Made by a program: the position numbers and the translations under genes. The notes beneath the pieces were generated by a model that searched no databases, had not been told where the DNA came from, and saw nothing but the letters and a program-made list of their open reading frames with translations. This document shows positions 30,454-38,724 of a DNA stretch of 39,220 nucleotides, piece by piece. Source of the DNA: a virus; the IMG/VR virus record IMGVR_UViG_3300017767_000037, positions 1-39,220 of that record. One strand, 5' to 3'. Positions within the stretch are counted from its first letter, which is position 1, and each line of letters starts with the position of its first letter.

Positions 30454-33400
30454 ATGAACGATAAAGCATTGGAATATGCATTCGGTCTGTTTCAACAGGA
30501 CGGATATACAGGTACATTAGACGAATATAAAGAACTTATTGGTAAAGATCAAGAAGCTTTGAATTATTCGTTTGATTTGTTTTCTAATGATGGATATTCT
30601 GGAAATAAAGATCAATTCTCAGCATTGGTTATGCCGGGAAAGACAGAACCCATGGCTCCGGGTGTGGCTGTGGAGGAAACTGCAGCACCCGATCTCGTAA
30701 GTACGGAGTTACAATCGGAGGCTGGTTCTTTGGCTTTACAAGAAACTGAATTAACCACAGCTCAATCAATTAAAAATTCTTTTTCCAACATGTTTGAGCA
30801 GCTAGGCGATGTTGTTGAATTTTGGGGTGCTGATGAGGGTCAGGGTTCGGCATTAGATATTGCAACTAATACTGTTGCGGCTTCTATATTTGGCCAAAAG
30901 AAAATTGACGACTACGCAGCCAAAACTTCTGATTATGTTAGCGGTGGACTTGGAACAGAAGCTACTGTTGAGGCTATGAAAGAATACGAAAAAGAATTAG
31001 CTCAAACAAAAAGAACAAAAGGAATTATTGAAAGTGCTAAAGAAGGTGATGTAGGGGGAATGTTTGCAGGGACTGTAAATGCTGTTACAAATGCTCTTGG
31101 CTCAATTGGGTACACATTTGGCACTTTATTTACTGGAAATGTTGTTAACTATATAGCCAATAACTATGTAGAGTACAATAAACTAAAGGCTAAAAATTTA
31201 AATTTAGAGGTTAAAGATTTAATAAAACAAGGCAAGGCTGATACCGCGGCCCCTATTTCTATGGGTATATTAAGCGGGTTATTAGAAAACATAGGTAGTT
31301 CAACAATAGCAGGAAGTGCTGTTAAAGGTTTAGCCGGAAAAACTTCTTTAGCTGGTATAAACAAAAAAATTGCTGAAAAAATATTTTATGATAAGAATGC
31401 GAGGAGGGTTGCTAATATAGTATCAACAGGGTCTACAGAAGCGGTAACTGAAATATTGCAGCATGCATCAGACGAAATAAACGTAGAGCTTGGTAGCGTT
31501 GCAGGAACTGATGATAGCGCAAAAGTTATGTCTACATTTTTTGACGCTGTAACAAGCGAAGAAGGGCTGGAAGCTGGCCTCCAGGGGTTTTTAGGTGGTA
31601 GCGGATTATCAGCTGGATCTTATTCAGCAAAAGCTTTAAATACCGTAAGACAAACTACTAACTTAAAACAAATTGACGGTCTTATACAGGAGTTACATAC
31701 TCTTCGTAAAAACTATACGGGTGTTACAGATCCAACAGCTAAAAAAGGTATAGAGCAAAATATTAATACTGTTGAACAAAAGCTTTCAGATTCAATTGAT
31801 AAAGGTAACTTAATATACGAGTCATTATCTGATGAGCAGGTTTCTGAAATAGAAAGTATAACTGATTTAGCAAATACAGCTGCTAATGAAATTACAGAAT
31901 TAAATAAAAAATTTAGAGCAGGAACAATAAATAAAACAGAATATGCTACCGCGTTTAATGGGTTTAAGTCTCAATACGAAGGCGCAAGAGATAAGTTAGT
32001 TAGTTTAAAACTTGAAGAAAATATTTCATTAGCAAAAGAAGAAGCCGCTAAAAGAGGCACAGTAGTTCAAGCTTTTGAGACTAATGAGGAATATGCAAAA
32101 GAATATAAAAAGCTAACCGGCAAAGACGTGGCCAACTCAAACGGTGTGTTTTTAGGTAAGGGTAAAATACTCATAAATAAAGAACTAGCTAGAGAAACTT
32201 TTTCTATTAACGTTGGAAAGCACGAATTACTACACAACGTTTTAAATGCTGTTGTTGGCAATGCTACTGAACAGCGGAAAGCTGTGAGAAAATTGCAAAA
32301 AGCAATGACCGTTACGCAGCGCAGAGAGGTTAATAAATTATTAAAAAGAAAAGGAATAAAAGCAAATTCATCTACCTATTATACAGAGTACATGAATGGC
32401 TTTTCTGATCTTTTAGCAACCGATAGAGTAGGGTTTGATAAGACTGCTTTTGAAAAAATAGGTGGTGCGCTCGTTAGTATATTTAGACCCGTAGGTTTTG
32501 AAAATATGGGTTTTGCTTCCGGTCAAAGTACATATAACTTTATAAAAGAATATAGTAAAGCAAAAGGCCCCGAGTTTGCTAATGTTGTTCAAACCGTTGC
32601 TGGAGATATTAATTTAGCAGATGTAAAAGCTTTTGCAGGTTCTCAATTTGATGAAGAAATTAAAGCTCAAGTGCAAGCTTTAGGACAAGTAGAATTAAAA
32701 CCTGAAGACACACAAGGGTTATCTGAAAACGAAATAGCTAAACTTAAAAATGAAAAATGGAAAAAAGGATTAGCAGAAGAAGCTATAGGCGAGTTATATG
32801 CTAGCGGTATATTAAATAGATTAATTGGTAGCAAAATAACATTTAAAGATAGAGGCTTACCTGATTTTAAAGAAGATGACTTTATAATGGGCGCAATTGA
32901 AGAATTAATACCTCATATTCGTAATTTTAAGCCAGGTCAAAATGATAACTTATCTGGCTGGATTAATTCTCAATTAAATAACAAAATAAGTCAAGCAAAG
33001 AAAACTGGCAAAGTTGGAACTAAACAAAAGTTTGAAGAAAGCTTAAGCGCTGTAACAGAAGAAGGCCAAGAAAGATTTCAAATAGAGTCTAACTATTTGG
33101 ACGGGGCATCTTTATTACAAATTAGAGCAGAAGAAGAAGCTTTACAGAAAGAAAAAATAAATCCTATAGCAGAATTTTTTGATGAAGACCGGCAAATAGA
33201 ACATTATGGCAGAACTGTTACAGCTATAAATCAACTTAGCGAAGAAGAATATGAAAACTTAACATTTGCGGATATGCCTGATATGGTTCCTGAAATGACT
33301 GCGGAGTTATTTGGCATAAAAATAAATGCATATTTAGGCGTTAACAAAGAAGGAAAAGAAACATCTTCAAACTTTTCAGGTGACAAAACACCAGCACAAT

Positions 33401-36400
33401 CATTTATATATGAGAATGCTGATAAACTAATCAGAATATTACCTAATGGTGCAATTTTAGAAGGGGATACTGCTAAAGAAAATTTAATAAACACTGGTCT
33501 TAAAATACCTAGAAAAATACAACAAGCTTTTTATGAGCAGCAAGGTAGAGTTACTTTAGGAGCAGGCTTAGCACCTTTTAAGCTTAAAGATAATATAACT
33601 AAAAAAGATTTTTTAGCCACATTTGGTATATCTACAGATGGTAAGTTTGCTGATTTAAAAAATGGTGAGCCCAGAGCTATAGCAATGCTTGCATTAGCAA
33701 GGCTTATGGGTAGAATAATGAGTAATACATCTGTTAGAGTTGGCGTAAATTTAACACTAGAACAAGAGCAAAACTTAAAAGCTGGCACAAGTGTAGGGCA
33801 ATTTGATTTAGAAGCGGGGCGTGAGCTAACAGCTAGAGACGAAGCTATAGTATACGACGTATCAAAAAGTTTAATAAAAAACATAGATAGCATATTAAAA
33901 AGTAACGCAAAATTATTGCTTAAGCAAGGCGTAAACGTAGAGGAACTTGACACAGCAAATATTTTAATAGTTGACAAACCAAAAGGCAAAGGACAAGCTG
34001 CGGATTTTTATAAAGCAAAAAACTTTTTTGAAAATGCAACAGAGCTAGCAAAAGGCATTGATCCTTCAATTGGTAAAATGCGAACTTTTTCAAGAAATAT
34101 ATTTGGCAACTGGCGAGACACTGGTTTAGGCTTTAAATATGACTCTAGTGATTATAAAGTAATAGTAAAAGACGAACAAGTTCTTTTATATGAAGATGGC
34201 AAAGGTAAAAAAGATATAGACAAGATATTAGAGATATCAAGTGCTAAAAGTATAAACAACGCATTTGATTCTGGGGTTGCTCCTTGGGTACAAAATAGCA
34301 CAAAAAAATTAGTAGAAAAGTATAAAAAATCTCTTAAAGAAAACCCTACTATAGGTAGAGCATATTCACCTAATTCATCAAATAAAATTGCTACTCAGAA
34401 GAAAAATTTACGTCCTAAAAATACAGAAAAAGACGCTCAAAACACAGACGAAGCGCTATCAAAACACAATTCTACTAATAAATTGTTAGCAGAATCAGTT
34501 GTAAGTACATATAGAGACTTTTATCATTTTGGTCCAGGCAATAAAATTAATAGATTAAAAACAATTATAATAATCTTAGTGGCTAATAGGAATTCTGTAA
34601 ATGGCCTACGCTCATTATCAGAAGTTGTTGGTGTTGTTTGGAGCCCGTCTGAAACAAAAGCTTACCATATGGAGCACATTGAATCTATTGCTTCTATTGT
34701 TTCTAATTTATTAAAACAAATAATTTCAAGCCCTGACACCGAAATAAAGTTTGAATCTAAATCTATGCTTGTGCCTAAAGAAGTAGCTATTAAAAGAGAC
34801 GCAACTCAAGAAAGCAAATTTAGCACAAAAGCTTTTAAAAGCATATTAAAAAATATGCTAAATGACGAAAACAATGATTTAGAATATTACGGGCGGCAAT
34901 ATGACAAAGCTGAAGTAATAAACGATATGATAACCCGAAGCGTTCCTGAGGGTAAAGCAGCTTTTGAAAAAATTAGCAAAGAAGACAAATTTGAAATGGT
35001 TGATGTGGTCACACGCCAAATGTTCCCCGAGTCTACCAACCAACCAATGGGCAGCTACCAATCATTAAACCCTGAACAAAGAAAACAAGTATTTGACAGG
35101 ATGCAAGATGTTGGTATGATTGCACCAGAAGCACAATTTGATTTAAGAGAAGACATATCTCAAAAAATTAGCAATAAATCAAATATAGCGGCTACTGCTG
35201 AAATATCTGAAAAGAAAGCGAGACTATTAGGTAAAGGTAAAGGTAAATGGAAATTCTTTATACCACCATCTGCTGATGACTTTGCGGGCCTTATGTATTA
35301 TATGGTTGGTAAAGGCAAAAAAGGAGATGAGGATTTAGCGTGGTTTAAACAAAATTTATTTGATCCTTTTGCTAAGGGCATAAATGAGTTTAGCACATAC
35401 AGGCAGTTTACAATGAACCAATTTAGAGGAATGAAAAAACTTTTAAGAGGTAAAAAAGTAAAACTAAAAGCTAAAAACTCTACTGGATTTACAAATGAAG
35501 TTGCGGTAAGAGTATATGTATGGGCTACAAATGGCTATGAAGTACCAGGCCTTTCTGAAGCAGAAGTAAAAGAAATGGTTAATATTGTTTCTAATGATTC
35601 AAGCTTAAGAAACTTTGCTGGACAAATTATAAACTTAACTAATTTTGCAGAAACACCTGCTCCTGAAAAAAGCTGGGATGGGGGTACACTAACTACGGAT
35701 ATTCTTGATTACTTAAACACATCGTCAAGAGAAAAGTTTTTAGAAGAATACCTTTCAAATGCAGAAGAAATATTTGGTAAGTTTGGACAGAGCGGCGAAA
35801 TAGAAGGCAATACTGCAAATAGATTGCGTGCAGCATTTGGCGATAACTATGTAGAAGCATTAAGCGATGTTCTTTATAGAATGAAAACAGGTAGACGTAG
35901 AATTAGTGGCTCAAATAGATTAACAAATCAATTTGTAAATTGGATTAATGATTCTGTTGGTGCTATTATGTTCTTTAATACAAGATCTGCGTTATTACAG
36001 CAACTGTCTTTTGTTAACTTTGTTAACTTTGGTGATAATAATCCGCTAGCAGCAAGTCGCGCTTTTATAAATCAACCACAATTTTGGGGCGATTATGTAT
36101 CGTTATTTAATTCTGACTTCTTAAAAGAAAGACGATCAGGCTTGAAAACCGACGTAAACGCGGACGAGATTGCAAGAGCAGCAGAAGAAGGTAGAAACCC
36201 CGTAAGAGCTGTTATAGCGTCATTACTTAAAAAAGGTTTTTTGCCTACACAAATTGCTGACTCGCATGCAATAGCATTAGGCGGCGCGTCATTTTATCGC
36301 AACCGATTAAATAGGTATGTCAAAGAGGGAATGACGCAAGAGGACGCGGCTAAGCAGGCATTTGTTGACTTTCAAGAAATAGCTGAAGAAACACAGCAAT

Positions 36401-37188
36401 CTTCACGTCCAGACCGCATATCTATGCAGCAAGCAAGCGGTTTAGGGCGCCTTATATTAGCTTTTGCTAACACACCTATGCAATATGCTCGCTTAACAAA
36501 AAAGGCTGCTTTAGATTTGATTAATCGAAGAGGTGATTGGAAAACAAACCTTAGCAAATTAATGTACTACGGTGCTGTGCAGAACGTAATCTTTTCTTCT
36601 TTACAAACAGCTTTGTTTGCATTAGCGTTTGATGACGAAGAAGAAGAGAAAACTAGAAACAGATATTTTAGAATAGCAAACGGTACAGCTGACGGTTTGC
36701 TTAGAGGTTTAGGATTTGGTGGTGCTGCGGTTGCTGCTGGTAAAAATATGGTGCTTGAAGGTGTTAGACAATCTAAATTAGCAAGGCCAGATTACGAAGA
36801 GGTGGCATACGAAGCCTTAAAGCTATCACCACCTATTAGCTCTAAAATAGAAAAGTTAGCGTCAGCAGGTAGAATGTTTACATATCGCAACACGCGGGAA
36901 AAAATGAAAACGGCTGGGTTTACGTTAGACAACCCAGTATTTGAATCAGCAGGAAAAATTATATCCGCAACTACTAATTTACCAGCAGATCGCGTAATAC
37001 GTAAATTAGATAACCTTTCTACACCTGTGCGCCAAGATGTTGAAACTTGGCAGGCTGTTTCGCTAGCTTTAGGTTATAGTAAATGGGATGTTGGATTGAT
37101 AGAATCAAAAGCTAAAAAACCGCAAACATCTACAACAGGATTAAAGAAAGTTAAAAGAAAAAAATTAGAACGTAAAAAATTAAACTGA
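30454..37188 (+). CDS. Giant polyvalent internal virion / ejection protein
   Basis: A 2244-residue protein, by far the largest here. The N-terminus has two copies of an A-L-x-Y-x-F-x-L-F-x-x-D-G-Y-x-G unit (about residues 4-27 and 33-58), followed by a GC-rich Pro/Ala/Glu linker (30631-30720). Residues about 200-300 are hydrophobic (ALGSIGYTFGTLFTGNVVNY). A zinc-peptidase motif follows at H590-E-L-L-H594 (KHELLHNVLNAVV). A region near 810-845 has NDNLSGWINSQLNNKISQAK. Near the C-terminus (about 1820-2060) come FFNTRSALLQQLSFVNF, FLPTQIADSHAIALGGASFY, ETQQSSRPDRIS and FANTPMQYARLTKKA, which match the conserved C-terminal region of large polyvalent phage proteins (LPD38-like in my recollection), then a hydrophobic helix. 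The third gene of the gp14/15/16-like set; likely ejected and cell-wall acting. Confidence 0.72.
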   Translation: MNDKALEYAFGLFQQDGYTGTLDEYKELIGKDQEALNYSFDLFSNDGYSGNKDQFSALVMPGKTEPMAPGVAVEETAAPDLVSTELQSEAGSLALQETELTTAQSIKNSFSNMFEQLGDVVEFWGADEGQGSALDIATNTVAASIFGQKKIDDYAAKTSDYVSGGLGTEATVEAMKEYEKELAQTKRTKGIIESAKEGDVGGMFAGTVNAVTNALGSIGYTFGTLFTGNVVNYIANNYVEYNKLKAKNLNLEVKDLIKQGKADTAAPISMGILSGLLENIGSSTIAGSAVKGLAGKTSLAGINKKIAEKIFYDKNARRVANIVSTGSTEAVTEILQHASDEINVELGSVAGTDDSAKVMSTFFDAVTSEEGLEAGLQGFLGGSGLSAGSYSAKALNTVRQTTNLKQIDGLIQELHTLRKNYTGVTDPTAKKGIEQNINTVEQKLSDSIDKGNLIYESLSDEQVSEIESITDLANTAANEITELNKKFRAGTINKTEYATAFNGFKSQYEGARDKLVSLKLEENISLAKEEAAKRGTVVQAFETNEEYAKEYKKLTGKDVANSNGVFLGKGKILINKELARETFSINVGKHELLHNVLNAVVGNATEQRKAVRKLQKAMTVTQRREVNKLLKRKGIKANSSTYYTEYMNGFSDLLATDRVGFDKTAFEKIGGALVSIFRPVGFENMGFASGQSTYNFIKEYSKAKGPEFANVVQTVAGDINLADVKAFAGSQFDEEIKAQVQALGQVELKPEDTQGLSENEIAKLKNEKWKKGLAEEAIGELYASGILNRLIGSKITFKDRGLPDFKEDDFIMGAIEELIPHIRNFKPGQNDNLSGWINSQLNNKISQAKKTGKVGTKQKFEESLSAVTEEGQERFQIESNYLDGASLLQIRAEEEALQKEKINPIAEFFDEDRQIEHYGRTVTAINQLSEEEYENLTFADMPDMVPEMTAELFGIKINAYLGVNKEGKETSSNFSGDKTPAQSFIYENADKLIRILPNGAILEGDTAKENLINTGLKIPRKIQQAFYEQQGRVTLGAGLAPFKLKDNITKKDFLATFGISTDGKFADLKNGEPRAIAMLALARLMGRIMSNTSVRVGVNLTLEQEQNLKAGTSVGQFDLEAGRELTARDEAIVYDVSKSLIKNIDSILKSNAKLLLKQGVNVEELDTANILIVDKPKGKGQAADFYKAKNFFENATELAKGIDPSIGKMRTFSRNIFGNWRDTGLGFKYDSSDYKVIVKDEQVLLYEDGKGKKDIDKILEISSAKSINNAFDSGVAPWVQNSTKKLVEKYKKSLKENPTIGRAYSPNSSNKIATQKKNLRPKNTEKDAQNTDEALSKHNSTNKLLAESVVSTYRDFYHFGPGNKINRLKTIIIILVANRNSVNGLRSLSEVVGVVWSPSETKAYHMEHIESIASIVSNLLKQIISSPDTEIKFESKSMLVPKEVAIKRDATQESKFSTKAFKSILKNMLNDENNDLEYYGRQYDKAEVINDMITRSVPEGKAAFEKISKEDKFEMVDVVTRQMFPESTNQPMGSYQSLNPEQRKQVFDRMQDVGMIAPEAQFDLREDISQKISNKSNIAATAEISEKKARLLGKGKGKWKFFIPPSADDFAGLMYYMVGKGKKGDEDLAWFKQNLFDPFAKGINEFSTYRQFTMNQFRGMKKLLRGKKVKLKAKNSTGFTNEVAVRVYVWATNGYEVPGLSEAEVKEMVNIVSNDSSLRNFAGQIINLTNFAETPAPEKSWDGGTLTTDILDYLNTSSREKFLEEYLSNAEEIFGKFGQSGEIEGNTANRLRAAFGDNYVEALSDVLYRMKTGRRRISGSNRLTNQFVNWINDSVGAIMFFNTRSALLQQLSFVNFVNFGDNNPLAASRAFINQPQFWGDYVSLFNSDFLKERRSGLKTDVNADEIARAAEEGRNPVRAVIASLLKKGFLPTQIADSHAIALGGASFYRNRLNRYVKEGMTQEDAAKQAFVDFQEIAEETQQSSRPDRISMQQASGLGRLILAFANTPMQYARLTKKAALDLINRRGDWKTNLSKLMYYGAVQNVIFSSLQTALFALAFDDEEEEKTRNRYFRIANGTADGLLRGLGFGGAAVAAGKNMVLEGVRQSKLARPDYEEVAYEALKLSPPISSKIEKLASAGRMFTYRNTREKMKTAGFTLDNPVFESAGKIISATTNLPADRVIRKLDNLSTPVRQDVETWQAVSLALGYSKWDVGLIESKAKKPQTSTTGLKKVKRKKLERKKLN

Positions 37189-37322
37189 TGGCAAAAGACG
37201 CGTGTTACCATAAGGTAAAAAGAAGATATAAAGTATTTCCGTCGGCTTATGCTAGTGGAGCATTAAGCAAGTGTCGTAAAGTCGGCGCTGCCAACTGGGG
37301 TAATAAATCTAAAAAGAAATAA
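37188..37322 (+). CDS. Small conserved protein (YHKVKRRYKVFPSAYASGAL type)
   Basis: A 44-codon gene whose ATG overlaps the stop of the giant gene (TGATG). The product is CYHKVKRRYKVFPSAYASGA followed by LSKCRKVGAANWGNKSKKK. This block is a well-marked small family of marine phages, including cyanophages, and of some large DNA viruses of eukaryotes; no function is known to me. Two Cys and one His are present and conserved in my memory of the family, which could bind zinc. It is the first of five short basic genes before the endolysin. Confidence 0.75.
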   Translation: MAKDACYHKVKRRYKVFPSAYASGALSKCRKVGAANWGNKSKKK

Positions 37323-37323
37323 A

Positions 37324-37500
37324 ATGGCAAAGGATAAAATGTATATGAAAGAGGACGCGATGTACATGAAAAAAGGGGAAAAAGATTTTAAGCCTCATAT
37401 GATGTACTGTGGAAAAAAAGGAAAAGCTTTTAAAGCTAAAACATTTGCAGAGCATATTGCTTTGAAGAAAAAAGGATGCGGGCATAAAAAACCTAAGTAA
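37324..37500 (+). CDS. Small putative zinc-finger protein
   Basis: A 58-residue Lys-rich protein. The C-terminal half has MMYCGKKGKAFKAKTFAEHI then ALKKKGCGHKKPK. A Cys, a His, and a later Cys-x-His in order give one possible CHCH zinc site, though spacing differs from classical fingers. The N-terminal half has repeated MYMK-like units (DKMYMKED, DAMYMKKG). The gene starts one base after the previous stop, and its TAA overlaps the next ATG (TAATG). Such tight spacing implies translation as one unit. Function unknown; nucleic-acid binding is plausible. Confidence 0.6.
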   Translation: MAKDKMYMKEDAMYMKKGEKDFKPHMMYCGKKGKAFKAKTFAEHIALKKKGCGHKKPK

Positions 37501-37784
37501 TGGCCGATCCAAAAAAAGGTACAGGTAAAAAACCTAAGGGTTCTTCTCGTAGACTATATACAGACGAAAACCCTAAAGATACTGTTAGTATAAAATATAA
37601 ATCGGTTGCTGATGCTAACGCAACTTGCAAAAAAGTTATGGGATCTAGTAAATCTTTTGCTAGAAAAATACAAATATTAACAGTAATGGAGCAAAGAGCT
37701 CGTTACGGTAAAAAACCTAAGCAATCTAAAATAGCTACAGCCTGTAAAAATAAATTAAGAAAAAAGCATGGCAAAAAGACCTGA
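37500..37784 (+). CDS. Small basic conserved protein (SSRRLYTDENPKDTVS type)
   Basis: A 94-residue protein, strongly basic, with KKPKGSSRRLYTDENPKDTV then SIKYKSVADANATCKKVM and RARYGKKPKQSKIATACKNK. The RRLYTDENPxDTVSxKF opening is shared by small proteins of marine phages and large DNA viruses in my recollection; function unknown. It is predicted to be helical in the second half. Its start overlaps the upstream stop, and its end overlaps the next gene by 17 bases. Positive charge and lack of signal peptide fit a cytoplasmic or packaged nucleic-acid-binding protein, not proven. Confidence 0.65.
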   Translation: MADPKKGTGKKPKGSSRRLYTDENPKDTVSIKYKSVADANATCKKVMGSSKSFARKIQILTVMEQRARYGKKPKQSKIATACKNKLRKKHGKKT

Positions 37785-38013
37785 ATGGAAAGATAGTGAT
37801 GCTCCCGATGCGGAAGGTAAATTTAAGAAGCTATCCTGTGGTGATCTTGCAAAATGGATGATTAAAAGTAGAAAAGGTAATAAAAAGAAAATTATCGGAA
37901 GCTTGAATCAACAATACGTTTTTAATCGTAAAAAAAATCCTAGCTATGCTAAAAAAATGGTCTGCACAAGAAACAAAGTAAATAAAATATTAGATGGCAG
38001 TAAGAAAAACTAA
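37768..38013 (+). CDS. Small basic conserved protein (WKDSDAPDAEGKFKKLS type)
   Basis: An 81-residue protein with PEWKDSDAPDAEGKFKKLSC, GDLAKWMIKSRKGNKKKIIG and SLNQQYVFNRKKNPSYAKKM. The order DAPDAxGKFxxLS, LAxWxIxxRKG, SLNQQxxFNRKKNPxYAxKM is a recurring small family of phages and large viruses (recalled); it is helical and basic. Function unknown. Overlaps both neighbours (17 and 20 bases), so all five short genes in this run are coupled. Confidence 0.65.
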   Translation: MAKRPEWKDSDAPDAEGKFKKLSCGDLAKWMIKSRKGNKKKIIGSLNQQYVFNRKKNPSYAKKMVCTRNKVNKILDGSKKN

Positions 38014-38269
38014 AAAAGGTGCTGCTCTGCGTAGATGGTTTAAAGAAGAATGGGTTGATGTCCGTACAGGTAAACCATGTGGCAGAAGAAAAGGTGAAAA
38101 AAGAGGCGTGCCATATTGCCGTCCTAAAAAACGTGTGTCTAGCGCTACACCTAAAACAGCATCTGAAATGTCTGCTTCTGAAAAGCGTAAAAAAATAGCT
38201 GAAAAGAAAAGACTGGGGCAGCCAGCTGGTAAGCCTCGTCGTGTTAAATCTGTAAAGAGAAGAAAATGA
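37994..38269 (+). CDS. Small basic conserved protein (WVDVRTGKPCGR type)
   Basis: A 91-residue Lys/Arg-rich protein. Key blocks are LRRWFKEEWVDVRTGKPCGR, RRKGEKRGVPYCRPKKRVSS and KTASEMSASEKRKKIAEKKR, ending KSVKRRK. The W-V-D-x-x-T-G-K-P-C-G-R ... Y-C-R-P pair of cysteines recurs in small marine phage proteins of unknown role. The Cys pair could form a metal or disulfide link between two halves. The stop overlaps the endolysin ATG (ATGATAA), so it is coupled to lysis-gene translation. No function can be assigned. Confidence 0.65.
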   Translation: MAVRKTKKGAALRRWFKEEWVDVRTGKPCGRRKGEKRGVPYCRPKKRVSSATPKTASEMSASEKRKKIAEKKRLGQPAGKPRRVKSVKRRK

Positions 38270-38724
38270 TAAGCGACCACATTAGTTATAAAGAAGCTAC
38301 GCTTTCATACACAGCTAAAAGAAAAGGTATAAACAATATACCTAACGAGTATGAGAAGACTAATATGCAAGTTGTTGCAGAAAATATATTTGAGCCACTA
38401 CGTAAATTTGTAGGTGGCCCTATAAAAATTAATTCATTTTTTCGTTCGGTTGAGCTTAATAAAGCAATCGGAGGTAGTTCAAAATCACAACATTGTGAAG
38501 GCCGTGCAATTGATATTGATGACACATATGGTCACAAAACAAACGCGGAAATGTATAACTACATAAAAAACAATCTTGATTTTGATCAGCTTATATGGGA
38601 GTTTGGAACAGATAACAACCCTGATTGGGTACATGTTAGTTATGCATGTCCTGACTCTAATAGAAACAGATGCTTAAAAGCTTACAGAGATTCCAACAAC
38701 AAAACAAAATACGAAGTAATATGA
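38266..38724 (+). CDS. Endolysin, M15-type peptidase
   Basis: A 152-residue enzyme with the M15/VanY-like layout: NSFFRSVELNKAIGGSSKSQ, then H76 (SQHCEGRAIDIDD), D83 and H123 in PDWVHVSYA as the expected zinc ligands. The block FDQLIWEFGTD precedes the last one. By family it is an L-Ala-D-Glu or D-Ala-type peptidoglycan endopeptidase that cuts the cross-linked peptides at lysis. No signal peptide or cell-wall-binding domain is visible, so it needs the holin for release. Its stop overlaps the following gene's ATG (ATGA). The holin lies at the far side of the window. Confidence 0.85.
   Translation: MISDHISYKEATLSYTAKRKGINNIPNEYEKTNMQVVAENIFEPLRKFVGGPIKINSFFRSVELNKAIGGSSKSQHCEGRAIDIDDTYGHKTNAEMYNYIKNNLDFDQLIWEFGTDNNPDWVHVSYACPDSNRNRCLKAYRDSNNKTKYEVI

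Noticed and set aside
33531-33989. 152-codon minus-strand open frame
   Set aside because: Antisense to the giant gene; Ser/Phe/Leu-rich without domain signs, as expected for the complement of an AT-rich Lys/Glu/Ala gene.
30454-37188. Giant crAss-like virion RNA polymerase
   Set aside because: The 2244-aa size is suggestive, but no DxDGD-type catalytic motif or other polymerase block was found. HELLH and the polyvalent C-terminal region explain it better.
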